From contig JANEZZ010002662.1 in NCBI GenBank assembly GCA_026122225.1, positions 124,001-188,000 of the forward strand: a stretch of 64,000 bases of DNA, in the 5' to 3' direction. The notes under the pieces are model-generated. The model ran no database searches and had not been told where the DNA came from. It saw only the letters and a list, made by a program, of their open reading frames with translations. Made by a program: the position numbers and the translations under genes. This DNA is from Heloderma charlesbogerti (Eukaryota; Chordata; Lepidosauria; Squamata; Helodermatidae). Below are positions 1-12,500 of the stretch, in pieces; position 1 is the stretch's first letter; each line of letters opens with the position of its first letter.

Positions 1-722
1 GGGATATGTGGCTCAACAACACTACAAGCAAGAAGGATCTTGGAATTGCTGTCGATCACAAGCTGAATATGAGCCAACAATGTGATGTGGCTGCAAAAAA
101 GGCCAATGCTATTTTGGGCTGCATTAATAGAAGCATAGCTTCCAAATCCCAGGAAGTACTAGTTCCCCTCTACTCAGCACTGGTTAGGCCTCATCTGGAG
201 TACTGTGTCCAGTTCTGGGCACCCCACTTTAAGAAGGATGCAGACAAACTGGAGAGGGTTAGGGTTCAGAAGAGGGCAACAAAGATGATCAGGGGACTGG
301 AAGCAAAGCCCTATGAAGAGAGACTGAAAGAACTGGGCATGTTTAGCCTTGAAAAGAGAAGACTGAGAGGAGATATGATAGCGCTCTTCAAGTACTTGAA
401 AGGTTGTCACAGAGAGGAAGGCCAGGATCCCTTCTCAATCATGCCAGAGTGCAGGACACGGAATAATGGGCTCAAGGTCCAGGAAGCCAGATTCCGGCTG
501 AACATCAGGAAAAAATTGCTGACTTTTAGAGATATACGACAATGGAACCAATTACCTGGGGAGGTAGTGGGCTCTCCCACACTGGAGGCGTTCAAGACGA
601 GGCTGGACAACCATCTATCAGGGATGCTCTGACTTGGATTCCTGCATTGAGCAGGGGGTTGGACTCAATGGCCTTGTAGGCCCCTTCCAACCCTACTAGT
701 CTATGATTCTATAATTCTATGA
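1..722 (+). mobile_element. CR1-clade LINE, 3' end (cut by window edge)
   Basis: The end of a CR1-type non-LTR retrotransposon in sense orientation. It holds the last part of ORF2 followed by a short 3' UTR with the phrase CCTTGTAGGCCCCTTCCAAC and a tail of imperfect ATTCTATGA units (about 700-722), which is the usual CR1 3' signature. A second copy of the same 3' end lies at 28195-28262. The 5' part is outside the window, so full length cannot be judged. No TSD can be tested. Confidence 0.85.
6..632 (+). pseudogene. CR1 ORF2 C-terminal region (partial reverse-transcriptase polyprotein)
   Basis: An open frame of about 208 codons that continues upstream of the window, so the first Met is not a real start. 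It shows the typical end of CR1-family ORF2 proteins: a KDLG-V block, AAKKANAILG, LYSALVRPHLEY, QKRATKMI, KELGMFSLEKRR and a final region ending with HLSGML before a TGA. This part lies C-terminal to the catalytic RT motifs, and no catalytic residues are present in the visible piece. The frame is uninterrupted, which suggests a moderately young insertion, but the copy is likely 5'-truncated as most CR1 copies are. Confidence 0.8.
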
Positions 723-1497
723 TAACCTTCTCCCTCTGGTCCCCATCTGGCCCATTCCACAGCTTTGACACTGCTGTCTACCCCACTCACTCACTTGCTC
801 CTCACTTTGCTATGAACAGAAGATACCTGGCTGGGAAGGAATTTTACCAGCACATGCAATCAGACCAGCAGTGTTGGGTTGTTGCCTTCCTCATAGCAAG
901 ACTACTAGTTCATCCTAAGGGTATAGAGTATCCTCAAAATATGGTATGTGGTTATTTCAAGTTTTCTGTTTTGTGTCACATCTTTTCAGGGCAGGCCTTG
1001 GAGGCCTTGGGCTGGATTCATTTGTAGGGGTAAGCAGGATTGGGCTCCCCACTCTCCAAGGTGGAGATTCCCATAAGGGATCTTGGGAGTGTGATTTGGA
1101 GGCTGAGTCCAGCATACAGGCTGGCAAACCTGCCTCAAACCCAGGTCACAGGAAGGGTTTACATGATTTGTTTATACCATGGTAGGCCCAAGGTTCGTGT
1201 CACCCCAACCTACATAACCAGCATGCAAGCAGGCTGCCCAGTGACTGGATCCATGGTCCTATTCCTGGACAAAAAACTAACTAAGCTATAACTGTGGCCA
1301 GTTTTTTAACCCACTCAGATCTTCTTCCCTGTCCTTTCCACCACATCCATGATCTAATTCCACACTGCTGGCACAACAGTAAGTTAGTATTTTGAATCAG
1401 TTAATGAACTAACTCTAGTCTCTAGGACAGTAAATGCAGCAGGAGGGAGGCTGAAAAGAGAAACAGGAGCAAAGAACAGCTATGGAGTACATAATAA
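723..1497. other. Unassigned sequence
   Basis: No gene, recognised repeat or strong inverted repeat seen. Short open frames here overlap one another in several frames and show no family resemblance. Confidence 0.5.
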
Positions 1498-1700
1498 GAA
1501 CATAAAAGGAGCCCTGTTGGATCATACCAAAGACTTACGTCATCCAGCACTCTGTTTCCCACAGTGGCCAGCCAGATACCCCAATGGGAAGTCTACAAGA
1601 AGGGCATGAAGGCAATAGTCCTTTCCTTCTACTGTTTCCCAGCAACGGATATTCAGAGGCATGCTGCCTCTGAAACTGGAGTTAGTTTCAGGCAATGCTG
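1498..1700 (+). repeat. Dispersed repeat (AACATAA..GCCCTGYTGGA family)
   Basis: Begins near AAGAACATAAAAGGAGCCC and continues with CCAGCACTCTGTTTCCCACAGTGGCCAGCCAGATACC and a TTCAGAGGCATGCTGCCTCTGA phrase. The same order of phrases occurs at 17583-17739 (plus 18140-18195) and, reverse-complemented, near 49340-49460. Three copies in one window support a dispersed repeat that is common in squamate DNA; I do not know its formal class. Confidence 0.6.
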
Positions 1701-3084
1701 GGAAGCAACACCGTTGAACCAGAAGTAGAATGAGAGCCTTTTTAATGCTATGAGCCTGACTAAAAGCTTGACTTCTGCTCTGCTACTGATAAATGGCAGG
1801 ATTCATCCCGCTGGAGTGTGCACCTTCTTGAAGTGACAGTATTTGTTGAAGTGGAGGCAAGGACAAAGTGGCTTGTTGACAGGGCTGGTTCTGCAGCAGG
1901 TTGTAGCAATCTCCTTCAGGATGCACTATGGGTAAGGGGACAGATGAAGACAGGAACTGATTCCTCAAAGGTGCAGAAATAATTTTTTTAAGTGTCATTC
2001 CTGATTGCTAGCAGGCAGAAGATGCCATTTGGTCTCTGTTTCAGAAAGCAAGAGGTCTGGGGCTCGCCCTGCTTATGCACCCTGAGGTTGCTAAAACAGG
2101 TCAGGTCCCTTTAATAGACAAAACCTCAGTAGATGCAGATCCAACCAGCCTAAAGGCAGGCAAATTTCTGCTTAAGGCTCAGTCTTGATCTGCTCCTTAT
2201 TACAGCAACATACAGACAACCCTGTCTGGTTTTTAGCCCCAATACCGCTTGGAGCTTTTGGTGGTCTCTTCCTGTCTTGCTTCCCTGGGGAACCTGACCT
2301 AAGCTAATTCCTGCTAAAGATCGGCCCATACCAGAACCCTTAAACCCAGACTACATCCTGGAGCATCATCTGAAATGGTACAGGTCCTTTCACCCACCCA
2401 TGATTGTGGAGGGGCAATAAATAGTTTGTTCCCCTGACAAGACCCTGGGGAAGGTTGAGGCACAGACATCAGCCTTGTAGCCAACATATTGAATAAGCAT
2501 TTATCTGACCAAATCAAAGGAAGACCTGAGAAGGTTAGCATCCATTACCAGAACACCTCCTACTAGTACCTAATTATTTGAACTCTGCTGTCTAAAGATC
2601 CATTGCAGCATCCTTCTGGATTTTTTTTATTATGGGTCACAGTTCTTGAACTTTTGAGGGAATTCCCTCTGTGTTTCTGGGAGAAGTCATTTCATGTACT
2701 CACTCCGAGTCTGCCACCTGAGCAGGGTTGACTTGAAACACTGAAGATTTTGTGTTTAGTCTTCTGAAGAACTGTGAGCCTGAACTAGTTCAATACTAGC
2801 TGGTGACTGAAAGCTATCAGGGGAGCCCATTCAGTGCTAGCAAAGCGGAGCAGAACACAGCAGTTACATTTGTATGCAAGATACAGTGCAAAGTCTGCAA
2901 AATGTACAGCACAACCAAGAAAAAGGACAAAGTGCTAGTTCAGGGCTAGCTAGTTATGCTATTGCAAGGTCATTCTTTTCCTTCATACTTTTAAAAACTA
3001 TTTTTTTGGAGGATAGTGAATTTTTCATAATCTAAACCAATGTACTTGTAACCCATGTCTACAGGTGATGAATCTCTCATAACC
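1701..3084. other. Unassigned sequence
   Basis: AT-rich DNA with no recognised gene, repeat or RNA. The frames at 1783-1998 and 2314-2541 (minus) show no known domain. Confidence 0.5.
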
Positions 3085-3194
3085 CATAAACTTGGGACCA
3101 GGCTACCTGAAAGACTACATTCTCCCCACCTATGAGCCTGCCTGTGTTTTATGGTCTTTGGGAGAGGCCCTTCTCTCAGTCCTACAACCATCAG

Positions 3195-4116
3195 TAGGGA
3201 TGTACGAAAGTCACTTACCTTTTCGCAGGGGTGATTTGCGGTGGGGGGGAGGCCCTTCGCTTCTCCCCCTGAAGTTCAGGCCAGGGGGGAGCCCCGCCTC
3301 ACCCGGCCGAAATTCAGGCCAGGGAGAAGCGCCCCGTCTCCCCAGCCGTGAAAGAAAAAGTGAAGAGAAAAAAAAAACCCGTGATAGGCTACGTAACTAT
3401 TAACGTAGCCTATCATGGTTAGATTTCCAAAGTCAGCCGTGATAGGCTACGTTAATCATCACGTAGCCTATCACGGGTGACTTTGGAAAAAAAAAAGCGC
3501 GTAAGCAAATGGTGGCGGCCCATGGGTGCCGCCATTTGCGTTCCTTATTTTGGCACGTCTAGTCTACGTAAAGATTTACGTAGACTACGGCGAAAATAAG
3601 GGAATGCTATTTGCGTTGCCCTTATTTTCACCGTAGTCTACGTAAATCTTTACGTAGACTAGACGTGTCAAAATAAGGAACGCAAATGGCGGCGCCCATG
3701 GGCCGCCGCCATTTGCGTATGCGCTTTTTTTTTTTTCCAAAGTCACCCGTGATAGGCTACGTGACGATTTACGTAGCCTATCACGGCTGACTTTGGAAAT
3801 CTAGCCATGATAGGCTACGTAAATCATCACGTAACCTATCACGGGTGTGTGTTATTTGTTTTTTTTTTTACTTTTTTATTTTGTAATGGCAGCGGCGGCG
3901 GCAGCCGGTCGGGAGGCCGGCCGCCGCCCTCGCCCCCGCCAAACCGCCGCCAAACCGCCGCCGGGACCTGCCGCCGGGAGGGACATTCGGCCACGGTAAG
4001 TCCCATCCCAGGGGGGGCGGGGGGCCAGCAGAGAATTTCCCCAACACTTTTGGGGGGCCGAATGCCTCGGCGCTTGGCCTCCCGAAGATTCGTGGAGAAA
4101 TTCTCCGCCATCCCTA
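3195..4116 (-). mobile_element. Foldback hAT-like non-autonomous transposon, copy A
   Basis: Ends are TAGGGATG and CATCCCTA, flanked by CATCAG on both sides (3189-3194 and 4117-4122). Inside is a nested palindrome: two short hairpins built on GTGATAGGCTACGT, then a CATTTGCG hairpin, a GTAGTCTACGTAAA hairpin, a centre near 3600, and the same units in reverse order. The left end is the tandem-GC (S) arm and the right end the hairpin (T) arm, so this copy is inverted relative to most others. Outward-facing splice-donor consensus occurs near both ends (3215-3222 on the minus strand and 3994-4001 on the plus strand). No transposase frame is present. Confidence 0.85.
3886..3995 (+). other. First-exon-like open frame ending at a splice donor (copy A)
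   Basis: ATG at 3886 opens a GC-rich frame of 36 codons plus 2 bases that runs without a stop into CG|GTAAGT. The start is MAAAAAAGRE and the end GPAAGRDIRP. The same frame, of related sequence and in the same phase, is found in copies B, I, J, Q and R; D and U keep the phase but have stops. Whether it is ever transcribed or translated is unknown. Confidence 0.45.
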
Positions 4117-4400
4117 CATCAGTCCCACCAGCATCAAAAGCTCTATGGCCACCTCTCTGTTGACCTTCTGCCAGCAGGCAAACATGTTTTTATTCAGGCA
4201 GACCTTTGTATAAACTGGTCAAATGCTTAAGGAGTTTTTAACTGGTTGGGTGTGAATGATTTCTTTTAATGTTATGTTTTTAATTTGCTTGTTTTTATGT
4301 TGTGCTTTAATTCAGATTTTGTTTTTAATCTGTGTTTTATCATTAGCTACCTTGAATATCATTCTGGGGGTGAAAGGCCAGATATAAATTAAAGACAGAC

Positions 4401-6347
4401 AGACTCAAGGAATGCAAGTGAAATGTCTGGCAGCCCAATCCTATGCATTTATGATATATTTATCAAGTTTATCTCTGTACAGGAAAGATAAATTAAACCT
4501 GAATCCATTCAAGAAATGTAGGTTGTGAAATCTAGTGCTCGATTCTGCTAAAGTTGGGTACTTTAAAGGCCCCACTGATTTCAATGCAAAATTTAACCAC
4601 GTGCTTAACCCTTTGATATCATTGGGACTTAAAAGTACTTACGTCTGGTGGCTCATGCCCATGATATATGCTAGGGGGGCAACATGCAGCCCATGGGCCA
4701 CAATGAGCCCCTGCTGGCCCCCCATGCATCCCCAAAATTATTTTTTAAAACTCTTTTTAAAAAGAAAAATGGCATCTGGAGCAAGCTAAAATTTGACTGT
4801 TTTAGGACTCTGCAGTGCTCCAGCCACCATTTTTTTCTCATTAAAAGAATGGTTCACATTGCCCGGTAGATTGCAGTCCATGGGGGAAGGAGGTTCAGGG
4901 TGAAAATAGCCCCCAGACCTCCTGGTTGGCCACCCTGGTGTATGCAAGGCATACAGAAATGAAACAGAATTTCTTGGGGAGAAAGTTAAGTAGATTTTAA
5001 ACCAAGGAATCAATACAACATGAGGTAAAGAATAGAAAACCAGACAAAAGGACACTGAATCTCACTTGCATAGTTTTAATGATCACCGAGCATTTGTGCA
5101 AGATGTGACTGTAATGCAAGTAACTGGAGTCAGGGAGTGAGGGAGGTCAACACAATATTAAAAGTAATGATATATTAGGTAATATAAAAGTGATCGGGCA
5201 TGCTGGCTTTGCATGCAGCAAAGTCTATACTCATGAAAAAAGGAGAATTCATTAGAGTGAATGCATGGGGAATACCAGATTTACAACGAAGTAATGATTG
5301 AAGAAACACATTCTTGAAGTAAAAATATGTCTATATTATCTGTCAGGGAAATGATTTTTTGTTGAATATGTATGTACCACTTCTCTGACAAATATTTAAA
5401 GTGGGTTACAAAAATAAGTAAAACTAAATAAACAATACAGTGTTGTGTCCAATGGATTTCCCCTCCTCATGAGGCCCCCCATGTATTCCTTAAGGGCCAG
5501 TTCACACATCATGATAAGCCATGCAGAAAATAAGGCTTGGTTGGTTGGTTGTTCAACTTCTATCGCTAGCCAACATTAGTCCAAACAGACAATCCAGTGA
5601 TCTTCAGCTTGCCGTGTTTTGTTTCTCCCTTAGTCCTACCATCTGCTCCTGGCATATATCCCATGGGCCGCAACCTCAGCAGCCTACTCTGCTACTCTGC
5701 TAATGAGTGCAAATGTGCTCATTAATGGAGTAGAGGGTTTGTTTGTTTTGTAGAATTATTTTTTTCCACCTTCAGGGAGATTTCCACATATTTAACTTTT
5801 TTTTCCAGCTTTGGGCAGGTTTGAACAAGTTTAACTCAGTTTTTTCACCACTGGGGAGATTTACACACATTTAACTTTATTTTTTAAAAAGAACTTTCAG
5901 AAAGTTTGGAGCAAATTTGCTAAAGTGCAGTATTTACTGTGAATAAGCACAATAGTAACTTCTGCAAATCTTACTCAAAGTTTGTCTGTTTTTTAAAGTT
6001 ACATTTGTGCAAATCTGCTTGAAAGAGGGGCGGGGAGATGTCACTGTTTAGGGAGGCAACAAAGTAGAGGAGTAAATTGACAAGTGTCATTTCAAGATGT
6101 AATAGAGAGGGGATATCATTATGCTGGGCTATTGTACTAACAATTGTACTGTTCAAGAATGTAAATAGAGGGCAGACAAATTTGCACACTTGCAAAGGAC
6201 CAAAAAAAAATATTTTTTTAAAAAGTTACAAACACATAAAGGAAAGTCTCAAGTGGCATTTCTTATCGATATATCAATGGAGGGGTGGATGGCGAAGGAG
6301 GATGGGTATGGAAATGGGAGGTAGCACTAGCAAGATTGTGAGGAGCG
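4401..6347. other. Mostly unassigned; fragments of dispersed repeats
   Basis: AT-rich sequence. Near 5495 the phrase CCAGTTCACACATCATGATAA resembles the left end of the MITE at 17740-18135. No gene recognised. Confidence 0.4.
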
Positions 6348-6618
6348 ACCTGGTTCTTCATTGCTCTTGCAGGCTGGCTCCATAGCCTCTGACAAGCCAT
6401 GCATAAGCCATTCTGCTGGGTTTGCATGCTCAGACAAGCCACTCTGAAAACAAGCCACCCTGAACAATCCAACAACAAGCCATGGATTCTCAGGGTGGCT
6501 TGTGCATGGTTAACAAACCATGCTGAGGAAACTGTGCCACATTTGGACATAACGACAAGCCCCCTGAAACAACCAAGGGTGACAATCCACCAGGGGTTGT
6601 GGTGTCATGTGAACCAGA
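6348..6618. mobile_element. MITE-like element (TGGTTCACAC family), decayed
   Basis: The right side ends GGTGTCATGTGAACCAG, the inverted match of the CTGGTTCACACATAATGAC end at 17740. The interior repeats ACAAGCCA many times and includes an internal inverted repeat around CAGGGTGGCTTGT. The left end is poorly preserved (ACCTGGTTCTTCATTG). Confidence 0.4.
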
Positions 6619-8387
6619 TCTAAATCCACTCCAGAGGATCACTCAACTTTCCAGAGTGGATTTGGGGGCTGTGGGCAGGGGGCTGTAGGGGGGAAGAAGG
6701 GAAGGGAAACTCCCATTGTGCAAGTCCACTCAAGTAACATTGGATGTAGTCCGCAGTTAAAAGCAATAAACAGTAAAGTACTAAAAGTAGCAACAATAAA
6801 AATATCCCAGCTTAAAAGCAACAGTCATAAATAGCCCTAAAAGAAGCAAATAATTAAACACTAAAAGCCTGTTGAAATTTTTTAAAGTCTTCAATAGAAG
6901 CTTAAGAATAGGAAGGGCCTGGCAGTTCTCCTTAGAGAATGTGATCCATAGTTCACTCCATGGAGTTCATCCTCCTGCAACAGCTTTCGTATTCATTTCA
7001 ATGGAAGAGACCACTCATATACTAAGGACTGCCTGTGTGGAGCTGGCCTACCCATTCAAGTAAACAGGGCAACCAGTCCACTTATTGGTCCAATGGCATT
7101 CAAGCTTGCAAAATAGCTTGCTTCCAGTCCGGGGCATTGCTAGGCCTGTACCCATGGGGCCCTGGCCTCAGTTCTATTTTCCAGGCACCCATATCTATTC
7201 CACAGAGCCATGTCTGTCCATTGGCGCCATTGGAAGGTTTTATTCTCAGCTTTATTGCCGTGCCGGTGGGGGGGGGGGTTCAAGGAGGACTACAGCTGGT
7301 CAGGGAAGGATGAGCTCTCCCCTTCCCAAATGCTGCTCCTCCCACCCATCATCCCCTGCAAGACAATCCTGCTGAGAGAGAGAACAAACTTTTTTCCATT
7401 GATTTGGGATGATAAGGATCAGGGTGCAGATTAAATGAAAATTTTATTTTATTTGAGATTATTTGTCTCCTGTAAAATTTAAATGAATCCTAGTATATTA
7501 AACAGTAGCAGGCCCAATAAAAGGTAGCATCTCACTTGATACAAATTAACAGCAAGACGATTTTGACAGAGTTGTCAATGTATTATTTTGTCCCCAAATT
7601 GTATCTTGTAAGTGACAAACCTTTCAAAAGTCTTATCACTCCTTGTTTAGTCAACTATTAATACACATACCATTCCCACATTGCTGGGCTAATAAGATAA
7701 GCCATGAAATTCTACAGAGAAGCCACAATGAGGCCATATTTGTTTTCTTTTTATGGGGAGATGAGCATTGTTCTTCATTAAGTTGACAGGCTGTGAACAC
7801 CATAGAAGATGACCCCCAAAATACGGCTAATGTTTCACAATTCCTCCAGAACTATATTCTACTACTTTCCCCTTTGAAGTATTTGAATGGTCTACATATG
7901 TTTCCTTTGAGCAGATGTATCAGTAGGGAATGGAATTGTGAAGAAAAGGTTTTAAAAATGCACTCTGCCCATTTGATTATAATTAGCTGTGCACATGTAG
8001 AGAATGAAGCACAATGCATATGGCTCTGCATCTCTACTCCCACGTGCATGCCCATGATAGTAGTCAACCTTCACAGAATATTCATGTGATCAAGTCGAGC
8101 AGCTGTCAGATGCTCCATAATTTAGTTAACTGCGGCATCGTAAGATCAAGGCTATGAAGACAGGAACTGTGCAAACCTCCTACCATTGTATCGCATGACT
8201 ATTACACTTGAATCCTTGTTCTTTCACTTGGCAAAGAGGTATGTCAAACTGTGAAGGAATATCTTTGGTTAGAAACTAATAAGATGTTTATTTGGTGTGC
8301 CTCATGGATCAGTAACCTATATGTTGAGATTAATACTTACTAAGGAAAAGGAGAACAATTGAACACAGTGTCCACTATTCCATTATC
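6619..8387. other. Unassigned sequence
   Basis: No gene or recognised repeat. There is a short G run near 7267-7277. The open frames at 7035-7434 overlap in three frames and lack any recognisable domain. Confidence 0.5.
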
Positions 8388-8777
8388 TAGGGATGGAAGA
8401 ATCAGTGAGACTCAAGTTTATTGGCATTCTCTGGGTTCCGCCTCAGAAGTCGGTCTTTCTGGTACCCATTCCTGAATGTGAAAGGAGTTGGGATTGGAGA
8501 GGTCAAACAGGAAAATTGCACATTTGGGTGTACTTTTTTTTTTAAGGACACACCCAAATGTGTACTTTTCCTCCATTGACCACAGTGTGAAAATGTGTAT
8601 TTTTTTTTTTCCAAAAATGCAGTTTTGGAAAGTATGCATTTTTCAAATGACTACATTTTGCAAATGCAATCCTAGGAATATGTGAGCTTTGTCTGAAAAA
8701 TGTGCTCACGTTTGGGGGTGTGAATGGGACAAGTTTTGATGTTTAATGAACCAAAATGAAATTCTTGTACATCCCTA
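8388..8777. mobile_element. hAT-like MITE with TAGGGATG ends, AT-rich subtype, copy O
   Basis: Ends TAGGGATGG and CATCCCTA with a perfect 8-bp TSD, CCATTATC (8380-8387 and 8778-8785). The interior is AT-rich and unlike the palindromic subtype. It contains a hairpin whose arms read CACATTTGGGTGTAC and its complement (about 8518-8570). Related copies are at 15065-15311 and 53552-53953. Confidence 0.8.
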
Positions 8778-9099
8778 CCATTATCCTCACAATCTGCTGT
8801 TCAATGGCACACTCATCTTCTTCCATGTACAGTTTAGAACTGGGTTGCAAATTGTTCAAGTGAAACGACATTGTCCAGCAAAATTGAAACTAACAAAAAC
8901 TAATTAAAGAAGTGAGGTGCATCTAGTGAAACATATGCATGAATCACAAATTAATTAGATGAATTTGGGTGTTTCAGTTTGCAACAGATGTACACCTCCT
9001 GATTAGCTTTTTAAAACAGAAACAAAATGATATGGTAATTAGCTGTTCCTAGCCTAATTTATTAGAGTCAAAGGGTCTACTCAAAATGATAGCAACTTA

Positions 9100-9186
9100 A
9101 GCTGCAATCCTATTCACGGTTTCCCAGGAGTAAGTCTGTTGAACACAGTGGAATTTATTTCTGAGTAGACATCCATGCAACTGTGC
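9100..9186. repeat. Short dispersed repeat (CAATCCTAT..GAGTAGACAT type)
   Basis: Reads GCAATCCTATTCACGG, then GGAGTAAGTCTGTTGAACAC, then TTTCTGAGTAGACATCCATG. I recognise this phrase order as a very common short repeat in squamate genomes. Class not known to me. Confidence 0.4.
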
Positions 9187-9532
9187 TATTAGTTTTCTTG
9201 CTACTAGAAAAAAAGGTAGTTTTACTTCTAAAATCTGTTTGCAAAAGCACTGACGCCATGCAATATTCTGTACAAATATTGCAACACATGGGAATGAAAT
9301 TTTCAATGGACCCTTATAGATATATAGGTTTGCGGTTACTGGACACTAAAATAGGCCACCTGTGATAACTGGTATGGTACCATGAATTGTTGATCATATA
9401 GGATTTCCATGGGCCTATGCTCTCCAGTCCACTAGAAGAGACACAATCTCTGTTACTTTACTTTCTGCTACAGACATCAATGGATACAATAGGACATAAA
9501 ATGTACTCTTGGAGATGCCATTGGTAAGGGGA

Positions 9533-12500
9533 CTATACCTGCCTACTGCTCTTTACAGTGGTTGTTGTTGTTGTTGTTGTTGAGTCGTTCAGTCGTGTCC
9601 GACTCTTTGTGACCCCATGGACCATAGCACACCAGGCCTTCCTGTCCTGCGCTCTCTCCCGGAGCATGCTCAAGTTCATATTCATTGCATCCGTGATGCT
9701 ATCTAGCCATCTCATCCTCTGCCGTCCCCTTCTCCTTTTGCCTTCAGTCTTTCCCAGCATCAGGGTCTTTTCCAGGGAGTTTTCTCTTTGCATTAGGTGG
9801 CCAAAATATTGGAGCTTCAGCTTCATTATCTGTCCTTCCAATGAGCACTCAGGGTTGATTTCCTTTAGGATGGACTGATTTGACCTCCTTGCAGTCCAGG
9901 GGACTCGTAAGAGTCTTCTCCAGCACCACAGTTCGAAAGCATTGATTCTTCGGCGCTCAGCCTTCCTTATAGTCCAGCTCTCACAGCCATACATTACTAC
10001 TGGGAAAACCATAGCTTTGATTAGACGGACCTTTGTCGGCAAGGTGATGTCTCTGCTTCTTACTATGCTGTCTAGGTTGGCCATAGCTTTCCTCCCAAGG
10101 AGCAAGCGTCTTTTAATTTCATGGCTACAGTCACCGTCTGCGGTGATCTTGGAGCCCAAGAAAGTAAAATCTGTCACTGCTTCCATTTCTTCCCCTTCTA
10201 TATGCCAGGAAGTGATGGGGCCAGATGCCATGATCTTCGTTTTTTTAATGTTGAGTTTCAAACCAGCTTTTGCACTCTCCTCTTTCACCCTCAACAAGAG
10301 GCTCTTGAGATCCTCTTCGCTTTCTGCCATTAGGGTGGTATCGTCTGCATATCGGAGGTTGTTGATAATTCTCCCAGCAATCTTAATTCCGACCTCTGAT
10401 TCATCCAACCCGGCATTTCTCATGATGTACTCTGCATATAAGTTAAATAAGCAGGGTGACAATATGCAGCCTTGTCGTACTCCTTTCCCAATTTTGAACC
10501 AATCGGTTGTTCCATGTCTGGTTCTTACTGTTGCTTCTTGACCCTCGTACAGGTTTCTCAGGAGACAGGTAAGGTGGTCTGGTACTCCCATCATTTTAAG
10601 AATTTGCCACAGTTTGTTGTGATCCACACAATCAACGGCTTTAGCGTAGTCAATGAAGCAGAAATAGACGTTTTTCTGGAATTCTCTTGCTTTCTCCATG
10701 ATGCAGCGAATGTTGGCGATTTGATCTCTAGTTCCTCTGCCTCTTCGAAACCCAGCTTGTACTTCCGGTAGTTCTCGGTTCGCATACTGCTGAAGCCTAG
10801 CTTGTAGGATTTTGAGCATCACCTTGCTGGCATGTGAAATGAGCGCAATGGTGCGGTAGTTTGAACACTCTTTGGCGTTGCCCTTCTTTGGAATTGGAAT
10901 GTAAACTGACCTTTTCCAGTCTTGTGGCCACTGTTGAGTGTTCCAGATTTGTTGGCATATTGAATGCAGCACTTTAACAGCATCATCTTTTAGGATTTTA
11001 AATAGCTCGGCTGGAATACTGTCATCTCCGCTAGCTTTGTTGTTACTAATGCTTCCTAAGGCCCACTTGACTTCACTCTCTAGGATGTCCGGCTCAAGTT
11101 CAGTGACCGCACTATCATGGCTATCAGGGATATTCAGATCTTTCCTGTATAGTTCTTCTGTGTATTCTTGCCACCTCTTCTTAATCTCCTCTGCTTCTGT
11201 TAGGTCCCTGCCTTCTTTGTCCTTTATCATGCCCGTCTTTGCACAAAACGTTCCCTTGAGATCTCCGATTTTCTTGAAGAGATCTCTAGTCTTTCCCATT
11301 CTGTTGTTTTCCTCGATTTCTTTGCATTGTTCATTTAAGAAGGCCTTCTTGTCTCTCCTTGCTATTCTCTGGAACTCTGCATTCAGTTGGGTATATCTTC
11401 CCCTTTCTCCCTTGCTTTTCGCTTCCCTTCTTTCGTGAGCTACTTGTAAAGCCTCATCAGACAGCCACTTGGCTTTCTTGCATTTCTTTTTCTTTGGGAT
11501 GGATTTCGTTGCTGCCTCCTGAACAATGTTACGGACCTCCATCCATAGTTCCTCAGGCACTCTGTCTATCAGGTCTAATCCCTGAAATCTATTCCTCACC
11601 TCCACTGTATATTCATCAGGGATATGATTTAGGTCATACCTGAACGGTTTAGTGGTTTTCCCAATGTTCTTCAATTTAAGCCGAAATTTTGCAAGAAGCA
11701 GCTCATGATCTGAGCCACAGTCAGCTCCAGGTCTTGTTTTTACTGACTGTATGGAGCTTCTCCGTCTTTGGCTGCAAAGGACATAATCAATCTGATTTCG
11801 ATATTGACCACCTGGTGACGTCCATGTGTAGAGTCGCCTCTTGTGCTGTTGGAAAAGAGTGTTTGCTATGATCAGCATGTTCTCTTGGCAAAACTCTATT
11901 AGCTTTTGTCCTGCTTCATTTTGTACACCAAGGCCATGCCTGCCTGTTATCTCGGTGATTTCTTGACTTTCTACTTTAGCATTCCAATCCCCTATGATGA
12001 AGAGGACATCTTTTTTTGGTGTTAGTTCTAGAAGGTGTTGTAGGTCTTCATAGAACCGATCAACCTCAGCTTCTTCGGCCTCAGTGGTTGGGGCATAGAC
12101 TTGAATTACTGTGATGTTGAATGGTTTGCCTTGGATTCGTACTGAGATCATTCTATCATTTTTAAGATTGTACCCCAGTACAGCTTTTCCCACCCTTTTG
12201 TTGACTATGAGTGCTACTCCATTTCTTCTAAGGGATTCTTGCCCACAATAGTAGATATGATGGTCACCTGAATTTAATTCGCCCATGCCTGTCCATTTTA
12301 GTTCGCTGATTCCCAAGATGTCAATGTTCAATCTTGCCATCTCATGTTTGACCACCTCCAGCTTACCTTGATTAATTGATCTGACATTCCAGGTTCCTAA
12401 ACAATATTGTTCTTTACAGCATCGGATTTTCTTTTCACCACCAGACACATCCACAGCTGAGTGTCCTTTCGGGTTTGGCCCAGCCACTTCACTCTTTCTG

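Larger units (their letters stand above)
3085..4400 (+). mobile_element. L2-clade LINE 3' fragment, split by a foldback transposon
   Basis: Two pieces, 3085-3194 and 4117-4400, join across the foldback element at 3195-4116. The left piece encodes LGPGYLKDYILP, then TYEP and GEALL, which matches the C-terminal end of L2 ORF2 also seen at 41880-42180 and (minus) 15640-16110. The right piece is AT-rich 3' UTR ending in an L2-like GGGGTGAAAGGCCAGATATAAAT tail. The intervening DNA is accounted for by the transposon and its duplicated CATCAG. Confidence 0.7.

Noticed and set aside
3360..3860. Regular short palindromes resembling a CRISPR array
   Set aside because: The units are symmetric within a transposon with its own ends and TSD, spacers are not unique, and the DNA is vertebrate.
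9558..11871. Plus-strand open frames across the BovB copy
   Set aside because: They are antisense shadows of the long minus-strand BovB frame.
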